64,000 bases of DNA from Canna indica (taxonomy: Eukaryota; Streptophyta; Magnoliopsida; Zingiberales; Cannaceae), in NCBI GenBank assembly GCA_034359265.1, contig CP136895.1, positions 51,540,001-51,604,000 on the forward strand. The letters run 5' to 3'. Position 1 is the stretch's first letter. The number at the start of each line of letters is the position of its first letter. The notes beneath the pieces are model-generated. The model worked only from the letters and a program-made list of their open reading frames with translations, did not search any database and had not been told where the DNA came from. Both the position numbers and the translations under genes were made by a program. Shown here in pieces: positions 34,190 to 46,680 of the stretch.

Positions 34190-36694
34190 TGTCACGCCCC
34201 AACTCAGGGTACGCGTGATCGGCCAGGGTACAAGTCAGTATCCCGAAGCCTACCATATGCACTGACTAACAATTCTCAAAAGAACTCATAAACAAAATAC
34301 ATCAAGTATCGACCAAAACCAACGATAATAACTTTTATTAAAAGTTTAAACCAGTTTGATAACACCAAGTTTTAAAATACCATAAGTTTCAAATAGAACA
34401 ACCGAAAGTTTTTCCAAATAAACATTTAAGTTTTAACAGATGAAACCCAGTGCATACATCTGACACTAACATACACGACTACGACTAAATCCTGCTAACT
34501 ATGAGATCTGCGTCCAAGCATACTCTGCTGCGCGCCATGCCACCAAGCTGTACCTCACTAGTTGGGCTCTGCAAAACAACAAGAAAGGAAAACCATGAGT
34601 TCACGAGGAACTCAGTGAACGGTTCTTTCGAACCTCCACTTAAAACCTCGGCAATCACATATATAAGGAAGTTATCAAATCACATTCCATAAATATTCAG
34701 TGTGCCAAAATGGATGAGTGGATGAACCGGCCTCTCGGGCCCATATCCACGATGCAAGTTCGTCCAATAAAGGCCTACAATATATATGGAAGGTACAATC
34801 CTTCCTCTACTTGACTCAGCCGGTCGGCCTACTCAAATCAGCCCCTATGGGCTCCTCATTTAGAGAATTTTACACTTCGGATCCATCAACTAGGATGGCC
34901 ACTAGTTTCAATGATCCTTCGGGTTAGGGATAGCTAGTCCCAACCCACTTGGGTCTACTGTCAGCGTGGCCTACTGACGAAATCTCAAGACCCTCCGCCA
35001 CCCGGGTCTAACACCTAGCGGGCCCGCTGGTGCAATCTCAAGACCCTATGAACCGCTAAGTCGTGTGCTTGCCATCCGGCTAGTGACACTTCTCAGTAGA
35101 CCATCAACCACAACCCAAACCAGTTGTGCCATAATGTTGTGTTTTGCATTCTGGGCATTGCCCATGTCCGACCCCTACCTTAGGGTCTTCTTGTTTCCTT
35201 ATTTGAAACACCTAGTGTATGTGTCCTGTATCTAAGTTAAATTATACTACAAGTCATCTAACCGTTTTGCGTAGAGCGAGCGAACTCGCCGACTGGGTAG
35301 GCACTCGACCTACCATTTTCACATCGCTTACCAATTTAATTATGGATGATAACATCATGAAGAACCTAATTAGAAAATAAGTAATGTAGAGGTTTTAAAT
35401 CAATATGGAACATACACTAGCATGGCAACAATTAAACATAATATGAGCAATTTAATGAAACCTTTCTTGACTACATATACCATGTAAGCATTGGCAAGAA
35501 CATTTCCAAAAGGATAATATAGATCTAACCCAACAATTCATAACATGAATATGGATTTACATTAGCATGAACATGAATGCACGTTAAATGGAGGGATAAG
35601 AACAACTACACAAAATCATTTATTTCCTCCCCCTTTCCCTTGATCGGCCGAAGCTTGAGCAAGGTAACCCTTGCTCGGCCGAACCACTCATGTTGGAGGG
35701 GCTGGAATTTATGCATTCTTATCAGTAGAATCAGTAAACATAAACTTAAATTTACATCTAACATTTAACCATGAAGGTGCACGTTAAGGCGATATAGGTA
35801 GGAGATCCGACAAACCAATAAAAACAACCCAACTCTTTTTCCCCCTTTCTACTACTCGGCCCACTTGAGCAGGATAATGTCCTTGCTCGGCTGAACCCCT
35901 TAGGGGTGGTGGACATGGCTGTGACGTCCACTCGAGTGTCAATCCAAAAGCAAAAACAATGCGAACACAAGTTGATACACAAGTTGCACGTCGAGCGAGG
36001 AAATTGGGGAAAATTTTGGCATGACCTTTTCCCTTTTTCCTTGACTCGGCCAGCCCCTTAAAACAAGAATCAACACGTATAAAACCATGAAATCACAGCA
36101 TATACAATGATCTAAGAATCTAACATAGAGAAAACATCTCGATCGGCAAAACTCGCGAAGAAGAATCCCGATTTCCAAATCTATGGGGCCGGCCACCCGC
36201 CTCCCCTCAACTTCTATCTAACCACTCACCTTGAATTAAATCACGAAGAAATCTTGAAGAAATGAGATTCCGATCTCCTTGCGCGTAGTCGCGAACTCGG
36301 CGCCGACAAGATCTCCTCCTCCTCTCTCCCTTTCCCCCTCTTGGTGGGCTGCGTGCGGCTCCCTCTTTGAGCCGCACGGGTGGCTTGGGTGAGCAGTTTT
36401 ATTCCCCTCATCCAATGACCCATTTGCCCCCGACTTAACTTGACTTATACCTGGTTCGATCCGAGTCCGATTCGGACTCCAATCCTATCCGCACTCATGA
36501 GTCGAACTCGACTTAATAAGACATCATAAGCAAGAAAGGAAATAACCACTGAACCAATTTAACTTCATATTTCCATGGGTCGGGTTATACCTTCTACTCG
36601 AGGTGAATCCCGTGGCTCGACCCGGCTGACCTTCGATCCGGTGCACTGCACCAAAAAATAGAATTCTATATTAGGAATTTTTTTGGGTCTTACA
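34190..36694 (-). mobile_element. Gypsy solo LTR 2 (minus)
   Basis: This 2,505-bp sequence on the minus strand runs from TGTAAGACCCAAAAAAATTC at 36694 to GGGGCGTGACA at 34190. Perfect 5-bp duplications AAATA flank it at 34185-34189 and 36695-36699. It has no internal region. Confidence 0.92.
34569..36229 (-). other. Intron-like GT-AG segment within Gypsy solo LTR 2
   Basis: On the minus strand the donor TCAAG|GTGAGTGG starts at 36229 and the acceptor TTGTTTTGCAG|AGCCC ends at 34569, a span of about 1.66 kb. The same sites occur in solo LTRs 1 and 3. Confidence 0.5.
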
Positions 36695-36880
36695 AAATAA
36701 TTATGTTAGCATTGTTTACCTTACATTTCTTATTGCTTATCATTTATATCTTGCTTCCGCTTACTACTCAATTTGTGAATTGCCAAAGTAATCAAGTAAA
36801 TAATTAAAACTAGATTTAAGCTAATTGATTAGATAACACACTATTCACCCCTCCTCTAGTGTGACCATTTCACCAACATT

Positions 36881-36892
36881 TGGTATCAGAGC
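36881..36892 (+). promoter_or_regulatory. Primer-binding site (tRNA-iMet)
   Basis: TGGTATCAGAGC lies two bases after the LTR end at 36878, as at 4250. Confidence 0.9.
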
Positions 36893-36946
36893 GGGTCGTA
36901 GATTGAGATTTCACCGTCTCCTCTACATCTAGTCTTGATCCAAAAA

Positions 36947-37328
36947 ATGGCACTAGAGTCGGTAGCGTCTGTACCACATAGGTTTGATGAGTCAAACTTT
37001 GGTCTTTGGAAAGGAAGAATGTATACATTCTTAAAGACTCAAGGTATAGGTGTGCTCAGTATGGTAAAGTGAAAATACATAGAACCTAAGGAAAATATGG
37101 ATGCATGGACCCAAGAACAAATTAATAGGTTTGAATTAAATGCTAAGGCAACAAATTGCATATATTGTTCTTTGGAATATAACATTTTTGAAAAAGTCAT
37201 GCATTGTACTTCGGTATATGATATTTGGGCAACTTTAAACATGTTGTATGATTATGCCAAGATCGAAGAGATTGACACTTCTAATGAATGTAGTGATGAC
37301 AATGGTCATTCACCTACCACTAATCTTG
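36947..37328 (+). pseudogene. gag N-terminal half, interrupted by mitochondrial DNA
   Basis: ATG at 36947 opens MALESVASVPHRFDESNFGL, followed by WKGRMYTFLKTQGIGVLSMV. A TGA then replaces a Ser codon near 37069. The frame continues through DAWTQEQINRFELNA and YDIWATLNMLYDYAK to the linker GHSPTTNL. It stops at 'actaatcttg', where mitochondrial sequence begins; gag resumes at 51143. This copy has private variants (GACACTT and AATGAATGTAG at 37274-37292, where the other copies read 'gggactt' and 'aatgaaggtag') that identify it as the template of the filler at 45684-45798. Confidence 0.85.
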
Positions 37329-37329
37329 T

Positions 37330-37501
37330 TGAATCGCTCCTAGTATAGCTTGGGAATATCCCGACCGGCAGCAGCTGGGTCTCCCCATCTCTCCTCAACT
37401 TCCCTCGGTCTTCAGCCCGAGCTGTATGAGGTAGAAACTCGTCCCACGTACGGTTTGGAGGCCGAGCCCCACCCCAGCAATAATGGTGCGGTTAGGTCAA
37501 C
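37330..37501 (+). other. 3' end of group II intron upstream of ccmFC exon 2
   Basis: A domain V-like hairpin at about 37419-37457 has the classic form GAGCTGTATGAGG...CCCACGTACGGTTT. A domain VI-like stretch and the exon boundary near 37501 follow. Plant mitochondrial ccmFC has one group II intron at this place in the reading frame. The exact boundary is uncertain by a few bases. Confidence 0.7.
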
Positions 37502-38072
37502 TAATACGAATAAGATACAGTTCACTCAACGATTGCCTTTGGGTCCCGAACTCCATATGGGAAAGGAACGTTGTTGTTTGCGAGGTCCCGATCATTTACA
37601 TGGACCCACTTCTCATTCCATTTGTGGGAATTTGATGATTTATAAACCGTCCCCAACGAGCGACCGGTTCATGTTTTTTCATGATGAATCACTCGCCGAC
37701 CTCTTGCCCATAAACTTTCCTGCCTCATATGAGAATAGAAAACTTTTTCATTTTCCGCATCGATGGATGAAGAATCATGAACATAAGAATTTCAGGTTTA
37801 CCATGTTCCCAGAAAAAAAATACTTTTTTTCCATTCAAAAAATGATGAGCACGACTGAAGTGTCTATACATACAAATCCATTTACAGATCTATATGCTCC
37901 AATTGGAACTGGAAGTTCCAGAATTGGCGGCTGGTATACCACCATAATGAAATGGCCTTTTTTTTAGTATTCGGATAGGATTTCTGTTGGCTTCATCGGG
38001 AGGCTCACAAGTGTTAATTACATTGATAAGTTGCATTGGAATCGAGAAAGTTCCGTTCCGTTCATAATTGCC
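37502..38072 (+). pseudogene. ccmFC: ccmFC exon 2 (mitochondrial cytochrome c maturation), decayed
   Basis: The frame reads TNKIQFTQRLPLGPELHMGK, ERCCLRGPDHLHGPTSHSIC, DLLPINFPASYENRK, FPHRWMKNHEHKNFRFTMFP and YAPIGTGSSRIGGWYTTIMK, the C-terminal part of CcmFC. CcmFC is a mitochondrial inner-membrane protein of the heme-to-cytochrome c ligation complex. GPDHLHGPTSHS has Pro and Ser codons where edited transcripts give Leu and Phe, so the copy is genomic. It is damaged: changed residues and a lost codon near 'FFHDESLADLLP', a stop after KWPFF at 37967, then frame changes up to the recognisable end near 38072 (LHWNRESS). The first exon is not seen. The damage suggests decay in the nucleus or a mitochondrial pseudogene. 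Confidence 0.85.
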
Positions 38073-41000
38073 ACAATAGTGGCTGCGGCGCATCGAGGCC
38101 GTAGGAAGTGTCTTGTCTTATCTCCGAAAAAAATCTGACTCGGATGGGAGGCTAGACTAATTGACCGAGTGAAATTCCACATTTTGAGATCCCTTTCCAT
38201 GTGGTTTGAATGGTCCAATGTGAAAAATGCCTTCTTTCAAGCGTCTACCACGGATTTGGATCACGATCTCGATATGGAAGGTATGCTGCGAAAACCCTGC
38301 CTTTGCTTCAGGTGGTTCCACTTTCTTTGCTACCTTTATTGCTGGTGGTTATCCCGAGTGAATTCGGTAAAATAGCTATTTATATCCCATTTTTTGCCCT
38401 AAATAAATGACCTCCGCCACTAATGCGGGTGGATCGACAAGATCAACAGCTGGCTACTGGTCTTGTTTGTTAAGTGAAGCCATTGCTGGATCAATGCTAA
38501 GGGGTGCTGGCACTAGTCTCGCTACTGGTGATTGGTCTTTAATGGATGCTACTATTGGTGGTTGTTCTACCTCAACCGAATCAACAGGATCTATTGTTGA
38601 GGGTGGCTTTGTGGGAATAAAGGCTTTTTTCCATTTTGGAAATCAATGGAAGGGTTGATGAGATGGAGGAAAGCGATGTGGAGGAAAAAGACAGGATCGA
38701 AGAATAGAAAAGGAAAGGTATATGCGCCATCGCCGTGTTGCTTGTTCGACAGCAAACCAAGCTATGGATCGGTTGGCTAAAAAACAAAGACCAGGAGCAT
38801 TAAAGAGTACATTTAAGTAGCAGAATTGTGAACCCTACCCTCTTGCTTTGGCGGCTGCTGCTGGAGTTGTTGTGTGTGAGCGGCTTAAGCTGAGCCTGAA
38901 ATGTTACCACCTAACATTAGGGAAGTCGGACTAGAAGGAGGCTTAGGACGGAATTGGAGACCATTAGCTTTGGGGCCTTGGTTTATCCAACCATCGACTT
39001 CCTGCAGTCACGAAGGACGACACCGATGTACAAGGGAGGGCTTGCTCTTCAATAGGCGATGGGGCATTACCAGTCCTTGCAAGAATAGGTCTGAGCCTGA
39101 TGACTTTCCTGCTTTCTTTACCTTGTCCAATCTTTTCCTATAAGGGCTTTTTCTCAGATGCTACATAAGTGCTCTTAGAGGAATGGGATAGATGTCACTA
39201 TGCGGGCTTTCCTTGGGCATTTCGATGATTTACCTTCTCGTTCTTTCTAGTCTTGGTAATTTATTGCTGACTCAATATAGGATGGGAGTTTCAATTTCCG
39301 ATCGTTTATTGTCCATGTCTCTTGATCGTGTGCATGCCTTTGCTCGAATGCCTTTTCTCTCGCAACTCCCCTTGGAAAGGCTAAGACTAGTAGGTCAAGG
39401 CAAAAAGCTTAGTGGTTTTCAACTCCGAGGGTGACTTCACGGGACTAAGCAACTTGTCTAGTTTAGATTCGATTCTCAAATTTGAATATAGCAATAGCAT
39501 CAACATGACACAAAAAAAGCGAGACATGCCTATATTATGTCAAAACCCGAAAGGCGAGAAGGCCCTATGTTAGCGACAACCCAATTGATTTACACTACTA
39601 GCTAACTCTAGCCAGAGAAGAGATGAAGTAGTTGCTTAGGTAGGAAGAAAAGTGTTTCTCTTTATCCAAGCAGCACATTACTGGACTATGATATAGGTAA
39701 AGGTCTAGGTATAGGTAGAAAAAACGTAAAGCGATGAAGTCGGGGAGACGTAACAAGACATCTACATAAAGTCTAAATCGAAGTAGAAATAAGAGTCTAT
39801 AGTGGCTTTGTCAGGAGAGTGATTTTCTTTTCTCGTCGAGATTGCCTTGGTCCTAAGTCTAGCGTACTGCAAAGCAAGCACTCTTATTTTACAATATCAT
39901 CGAGAAGGGCCCAATGAGCCTAAAAAGAAGGAAGCCCATAGCCTGCCTGGGGCCTTGAGAGCCGCTAACCTGATCGCTCTAAGATGCTTTTTGAAAAGAG
40001 AAAGATTGAGACCCGGAGGCACTTTGTTTTCAAATTGAGCCTTTTGGATTTTCCAGAAAGGATTCTTCCATCTGCTTGGGTTGGGATGGGGCAGCTACAG
40101 GAACAGGAGAGAGTAGAAGTTTCTATTCGACTATTTATTGGTGGAGAAGTGTTTTTTCTTTATTGGTCTCTGTGCCGATCTATGCTCTCGAAGTTCTCGT
40201 CAGTGGCTTTTATTTTTTGAGTATGAAATCAATCCATGAAAGTAGTAGCTCCAAGCTTTATATATCGAATTCCTTCCTGGACCTGAATCCATAGATGAAG
40301 ATATAGGTTTCGGCTTGAAGCTTGGAAGGGAAAGAAGATCGGGGAGCTCAACCAAAGAGTAAAGGGGTTGCCTAAACTTTCATAATTTCAAGTCCGGATA
40401 AGATAAGAGGCTATTCCTGGAATAGAAAGAACTCCATTCGCTTTCTCCTAATTCGACCTCTTATGTCCTGGATGTCCCTAGCAGTCTGCTTCGTCAGGAC
40501 TAGGTATAGCACTGAACTTTCCTACCAGATTCAATGTCTGGTTCGCAGGACCAGGAAGTTGACTAGTATGCTTTGATCAAAAACCTGGGAAAGACTGGAA
40601 AAGTCGCCCAGCCAATTATACTATAGGAAGGCGCGGTATGAAATAACGAGACCGAACAAGCGGAGCGAGTGGATAGAGCTCGCAATAAAAAAAGAAGTGC
40701 GAGTTAGAGAGTGGATATGAAAGAAATGTAGTAGCTCGTACTTCAAAAGCCCTCGGTGCAATAAAATTCATCGAAGACTGTTTTCTATTTACTAATATTA
40801 TTAGTGAAGATAATAGAATAATAGACTCAAAAAGGCGCTCGACTGGAGGGAAAGGAGCATTGAACCCCCCTTTGACTCAATATATGGCGGAAATAAATAG
40901 CGAGTTTTTCTTCACCGTCCCTTCCTCCTTATTTTGCCCTTCAACTACTATCTTCTTCTTCCCCCTCATGGAATTGACTATGTCTGTGCTTTTGAAGGCA

Positions 41001-43520
41001 TTCTTGCAAAACCTATGATGGGCATTTCGGGATAAAAGGCAAAGCCTCTCGCCATCTGAAAGTTCGTCCTAAGCCCTTTGTCAGTCAATTAATCTATAGC
41101 TACTTCTCTTGTTGCAGATTCTATAACAACTGCCTTAAGAAAGATAGACCAGTTCTAGCTACTGATAGGCTTACTCCTGCTCTCCTTGGCCTTGCCTTTT
41201 TCGGGACTGAAAGAATGGCAAAAAGTCTATTTTTAAGAGGCGCAGCGGGAAGGTTTTTTTGAAGGAAATATCCCTTACTTATTCAATATGAAATAGAATG
41301 GGATCTTGTCGCCGATGTTATTGAATCCAAGCTCAGTGGTGAAAGAAAAGAGCATCGAAGGCAAATGGACTCCAAACTAACACCAAAGATCCACAAACAT
41401 TCCAAGAAAGAGTTGGGACTGACCTGAACTCGAGGATCACCTATTTTTCTGCAATTGAATCACTAGGAATTATCACTTCAACAATTTAATTGCCTCTTCA
41501 TTAAAAGAGATTTAGAGATTGCATTCATGCTTGCAGACACACATGAGACAACTTTCAAGGCTAAGGCTGGGACGAATACTCCAACTGGCTCAGGCTTGGC
41601 TGTAAAGGAACAAACAATGGCACAGGCTACAAGGGCCCAGGAATGCAATTGGATAAGCTGGGCACGGACATTCGCTTACAGTAGAAAATTCAGCAAACTC
41701 CCTTCCTGACAGAGGGATTTTTGAAAGAACTCATACTATAGCACCGGTCTAGAATGCAGAGTAATTACCTTTCAAAAGAAAAGCTGTTTTCTTCCCTAAG
41801 AGATTGCTTACAAAGGACTGCGGCTTTTCACACTCGCTTAAAAAAGGGGAAAGGGATACATAGTATAGAACCTCTAAGGGCTCAAAGGGGATCTTCGACA
41901 GAAGGCAGGGAAAGAAAGGAAAGTTGTTGTCTTACTCTTACTCGCTGGCAGACAACTTCTACGGTACAGAGATTGCTCTTATTTCAAAAAAAGTGGCTAG
42001 CTAGATTGGCTCCTGGATTGGGAGAGAATCCTACTTTTCAAACGGATGTCTTTTATCTTTTAGATAACTGCTAATATTTCATTTGAAGAACTTCAAGCCC
42101 GAAGATATTTAGTTAACTTCACCAGAGAAATCGTTAGCCCCACCAACGTAAATATGATGCCTTGGCCTAATGGTATGATATATCCCTATCATGCTTTCTA
42201 TTTTATATCCTACTCTATCTCCTCATCTGGTTTTCTCACAGGATCGGTCAGAGGCTTTCTAATTGTCTTGCTTACCTTAAGACAAAAACTGGATAGGTTG
42301 ACTCAAAGTCATAATACTCCTTCCTAGATAGTTGGCAGAATGAACTGCAACTTCCATTGCTTTTCTTGCCTTTCCCTCAGGATGGAATTGGCTTTTTCTG
42401 GAAGGGCTTATCCCATCGGAGGGTCTTCTCCAAGTAGATCAAAGCGGCAGAAGATAAAGGCCCCATAAAGAGGTTTCGAAATATAGATTCTTTGGGGGGA
42501 TAAAAGAATGGTCGGGTGAGCACGAACGGAAGACTGACCGAATTTACGTTGCGTTGATAGGGAGCTTGCCGATTACAAGAGCATGAAAGCGGTATGTCCT
42601 GCTAACTTACGACCCAAGCGGAGTAGGAAAGAAGGCCCTAAATAGCTCTCCTAAGTGCTATGTGCTATCTTGTTTTCCTTTAAAAGGATCGAGAGATCTT
42701 TGTCCGCTATGGGCTCCTATGAAAAGCATGAGAAAGATATCGATTAGAACCTCCGAAGGCTTTGGAGTCACTGGCCAGGGTCGAGGACGACTATTCTGAC
42801 GCAGCTATGAAGAACGCTCCAAAAGGATGCGTAGGAGGCGAAACATAAAACCTTAGTCCTAGTCTAGCTTTCTAGTTATAGCTTGCACAATCTGGGTTTT
42901 ATTCTTAGGTGCTTGATCTTGCGGGCGTAGTTGGTTTTTCTTTCTTTCCTTGGTCGGTCTCCTTCCCGTTTACTACTAAACAAAGTTTTGGTTGCCCCCT
43001 TGACACTCATAGGTCGAGTTTTGGATCGATTCAAAGATTATTTGACTGGGGATAAGACTACGTGCTTAAAGAAGACCACCTCTATGGAGGCGAGATTGTT
43101 GTTAGAATAGAAGCATCGGCTGGGGCAAATAGGCTGATTGCTGTGAGTATAGTGCGTATGAATTTCCTAAGGCGCTTGCATTTTTGACCTGTGTCTTGTG
43201 TGCGTCCCAAACAGGCAAATCAGAAGGCGCGTGCGTATCTTTGATTGAACCAGGTTTGGTAGTACTCGGCAGCATCCTAACAAGATGCAATCAGTTTGCT
43301 AGTTTCTTCCTATTATCTCCCGGACGCCTCCCATCATATAGAGACCTTGGCGAAGCCCTGGTGGCTCTAGGTCACGGCGAGGGCCCCTTCTCCAATGTCA
43401 AATTGGAATGGCGGTCTTCATCAAGGGATGGCTCTCGAAAGAGGAGTTCTAAGCTATCACGGCTCAGTGTCGGAAAAAGCAGAGTAGGCCAGGTGCATGA
43501 CACCATAAAGATGGGGGATT
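38073..43520. other. Mitochondria-type intergenic sequence, unassigned
   Basis: The base composition and style differ from the AT-rich transposon DNA on either side, and the sequence resembles plant mitochondrial spacers. Open frames are short (none above about 117 codons) and none gives a product I recognise. No complete tRNA or rRNA gene was found by eye. Confidence 0.5.
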
Positions 43521-43560
43521 TTGTCGTAACAAGGTAGCCAACTGGATTGAATCCTATTCT
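43521..43560 (+). rRNA. Possible 3' tip of mitochondrial 18S rRNA
   Basis: TTGTCGTAACAAGGTAGCC, then CTGGATTGAATCC, matches the highly conserved 3' end of small-subunit rRNA. The ~17 bases usually between the two are missing. I do not recognise 18S sequence directly upstream, so this is a short fragment at most. Confidence 0.4.
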
Positions 43561-45683
43561 TCAACCCGAATTGTCTACTGATAATACGGGACTAGCATAG
43601 CTAAGCTATGTTGTCTTGTCTACTGAAGATATGGGACTAGCTAAGCTATGAAGAGACTGCCTCCGACTGGTTGAATTGAAAAGCTATGGTGTGCTAACCC
43701 CCTACGAAATCCAAAGTATAGCAGCATCAGTCTCAGACATAGTGAGTTCGGAAAAGCTGGGCTGGCTCTGGGAGCTCTTTTGTATCTATAGATGGATAAG
43801 ACCTGCTTGGTAAGTGCTTCGATGTAGCCAAGCTACCTTCGTACTGGTTCTCCAGACATGGGAAAAGAATAAAGACCCACACGTATGAATTCGATGATAC
43901 GGGAATGACCACAGTTTCATTATTCCATAGGGAGCCCCGCCTAAAGTTTCTCGGTGATGGTTCTCACACTGTGTTCCCATTTGGGAATTGAGTGTTTCAT
44001 CATGAGGTAGGGTTTCGTATCACCGATAGGTCTTTCGCTCCTATTATTGGTTCAACGGGTGCTGCCAAATGACCGAACCGCTGTAATGTAACAGAGCTGC
44101 TTGGAGAACTGGTGTACATTTGTCTCGTATTACGAAGCGAGAGTTGACCAGAAAGCACTTTTCCAAAAAATCGAAGATTTATATGTTATCGGCCTGTGAT
44201 CATATGAAACAAAGTCATCTGCCCCATCACGATGAAGTTAGTTTCTATCTTTCTCTAGCAAAAGATTGCAATCGCAAACGAGGAGCATCTCTTTTTGTGA
44301 GGGCTAGACCCTTTTTTGATCCCTGACTACGACTACATGCGATAGCTACCAATCGGCTTTCTCCCGTAATCGAAAGGAAAGCGAATACAAATATTGAGTT
44401 TGTAGAACTCTTTGTTCGATCTATCTAAATAGAGTCACGAGTCACGCACACCTAAGATTCGGCGGCGGGAGATCCGACAATGATTTCTCCTTTTTCCTAA
44501 GGTTTCGAAGATTCGATACTGTCACCCTCAAAGTACCCGCGTAGATGTTAGGGAAGAGCATCTACTTTGGGTAGGGCAACTCAGCACACTTCATCACATT
44601 AGTTTCTTCGACTGGCTTTTTACGACCCCTTCCATGTTTAGTTGTTAACTCAACGATCCGCACCATGTGGTGCTACACTTCTACCTTATAGTGACTACCT
44701 TTGTTATAGTAATCACCCCTCGGTCAATCGGGGTTGAGTTTTGAGACACTTTATCCATTTTTCGTAAACTCACATTTACGACTTTGTTCTTTTATTTGGG
44801 CATCTCGTAGTAAATAAGTTAGGCACCATTCATTCGAATAGCTAAGACCACTATCACTCCTATTTTTCTGCTTTAAGACAAAAGAGTGGAACATCTCTCT
44901 CTCCTTAAAGCGGTATAACAATAAGTAAGGAGTAAGCTAGTCGGATTTTGCCAGGAGTTAGTGTATTGATGCAATGAATCATCTGCAGTCTCTTTGTCAG
45001 TTAAGCGAGAGTACATAAGCTCGGGAAGCAACACATAGAAGTACTCGAGTGAAGAAAGAAGAGAGAGATAGATTTAGATCCGGACATAGCCATAGAGGTG
45101 CATAGCAGAGTGGCTTAAAAGCTCCTTTTTTAAGAGGCTCTTTTAAAGATGAAATTGCCGGGAATATTGATCCTACTGCTTTAATCTAACTAAAAAAATA
45201 GAGTATGCCCCCTCCCTCTTAAAGTCGTGACTGTGCTTTTTGACCAAAACCAAGAGCTACTCCAAGGCCCTGAGGGAGAATGTTTGGCCTTCCTTTCAAG
45301 TAAGGGCGGGTTCCAGAACTAACACTAAGATGGAAGGCAGGTACATGATCCCGCTGGTCTGGTCCAGGTGATGGAGGCATTACTCAACTGAGAACTCACA
45401 AGATATATCATATCATAAGCGATGTGGTCATGTAAGTGGTAAGCAATCCATGGGAGATACTTCCAACTCTTTCTTCCACAAGATGTGACGTACTTCTATA
45501 TCAATAACTGTGATTGATTCTTTGACTTCGGAAAGACCGGAGATGGATGAGGGGCAAGTAAGGCTTATTCAATCAATGGGTTTCTTGAGCAAGGTGGGCG
45601 CGGCTAAGAAAGCATCTAAGTTCGCCAGGAACCTAACACCGGGGGATCAAACCTGGAACAATCAACCAACTTAAGAAACCAAG
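43561..45683. other. Mitochondria-type sequence, unassigned, to end of block 1
   Basis: A near-tandem repeat of about 40 bp occurs at 43571-43610 and 43616-43650 ('ttgtctactg..ggactag..ctaagctatg'). The rest has only short open frames without recognised products. Block 1 ends at 'aagaaaccaag', where gag-derived filler starts. Confidence 0.45.
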
Positions 45684-45798
45684 GTGATGACAATGGTCAT
45701 TCACCTACCACTACATTCATTAGAAGTGTAGTTTACTTGTTTACCACTAAGCAAGTAAACTACACTTCTAATGAATGTAGTGATGACAATGGTCATTC
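45684..45798. repeat. Gag-derived filler with 28-bp inverted repeat
   Basis: 45684-45713 is identical to 37293-37322 of the interrupted gag. 45712-45729 is the reverse complement of 37275-37292. 45762-45798 is identical to 37275-37311. The middle forms a perfect 28-bp inverted repeat (45712-45739 and 45752-45779) around a 12-base loop. The template is the local gag copy, because only that copy has the GACACTT and AATGAATGTAG variants. This looks like a templated insertion made by polymerase template switching during break repair, for example by polymerase-theta end joining. The mechanism is inference; the sequence identity is direct. Confidence 0.9.
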
Positions 45799-46680
45799 CT
45801 AGTCGACCTCCATCATCCAGTGAGGGCAATTCTGTTGACCAAAAAATTAAGGCACCTTTAAGCGTGTGTTTCACTAAAGAAAAATCAATCCGCTTTGGGA
45901 ACTCATAACTCCTTTCCTGTCACCTAGCAGCCAGTAGCAACCAGGCATGTACGAGTGAGCGAGCACCAAGGCACCTACCACTACCAGAAAATTGAGGCAC
46001 ATACAAGAAACTATAGGAACAGAAAAGCAAGGCACAGAAAAGCAAGGAAGAGAAAGACCAGACATTAAAACAACCTCGACAACAAAAGAAATTAACACAT
46101 GGGAGGGATAGGGGGCTTAGGCACCTGCCGTTTCTCCTCCCCGAAGGAGGAGAACAAAGGTGACTGAGTCACCTGGACCGACTTAAGGCAAGGAAACAAG
46201 TAGGTACTTCCTTGAAAGAAGTACCTACTTGGGTCCGATAAGATTTTTTGTTGCTTTTCCGCTGCCCGAAAAGTCGGTGTGTTAAGTTAAACACACCTCT
46301 CGGTTGTTGCTTTTTCCTGACTTTTCTTTTGGGGGAACAGGAGTGCACCCCGACCAGAGGGAGGTACCCCGACCGTGAGGGAGGAATCGCTTAGAAGAGC
46401 GGAATGTTTGAGGGTAGGGATCGGCTATTTAACCGATCCCGACCGAGTCATAGTAGGTGTCGTGTCAGCTGAGCAGTAGGAGATGGAGTTGGTTGTAGTT
46501 CTGGTGTTGGAGTTGTTGGAGTTCGGGTTCACCGGTACTACCAAAAAGTCTCATGCTGTAGTTATTATGACTAATATATCTCGTACCACGAAGACCCCGG
46601 TCGTGCTTCTAGTTTACATTCCCATCATCATAAGGAAGGAAACTCCAATTGCTCTGCCATAAGAACTTGGAGTCTGTATC
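45799..46680. other. Mitochondria-type sequence, start of block 2, unassigned
   Basis: Block 2 resumes at 'ctagtcgacctcc'. No gene is recognised. The part 46132-46297 is packed with hairpins. Confidence 0.45.
46132..46297. repeat. Cluster of four hairpins
   Basis: Inverted repeats: 46132-46140 with 46146-46154 (9 bp, loop 5); 46158-46174 (8-bp arms around one base); 46197-46210 with 46218-46231 (14 bp, loop 7); 46276-46283 with 46290-46297 (8 bp, loop 6). All are perfect. In plant mitochondria such structures often mark transcript ends or mobile hairpin elements. Their role here is unknown. Confidence 0.75.

Larger units (their letters stand above)
33923..36878 (+). mobile_element. Copia subfamily 2 5' LTR, truncated duplicate, split by Gypsy solo LTR 2
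   Basis: It starts in mid-LTR at the equivalent of about 3799 ('gtcttggtgttaagg') and ends CCAACA at 36878. It shares the 5'-LTR-specific variants of 2592-4247 and lacks U3 and the TATA box. The junction at 33922 to host Gypsy sequence is a duplication breakpoint. The nested minus-strand solo LTR occupies 34190-36694. Confidence 0.85.

Noticed and set aside
43184..43537. 117-codon plus-strand frame ending in VVTR
   Set aside because: Its end is the translation of GTCGTAACAAGGTAG, the conserved rRNA 3' motif. No protein family was recognised.
45103..45160. 'gagtggcttaaaagctcc' resembling a tRNA-Ser arm
   Set aside because: The expected acceptor stem, anticodon loop and TTCAAATC arm could not be placed around it.
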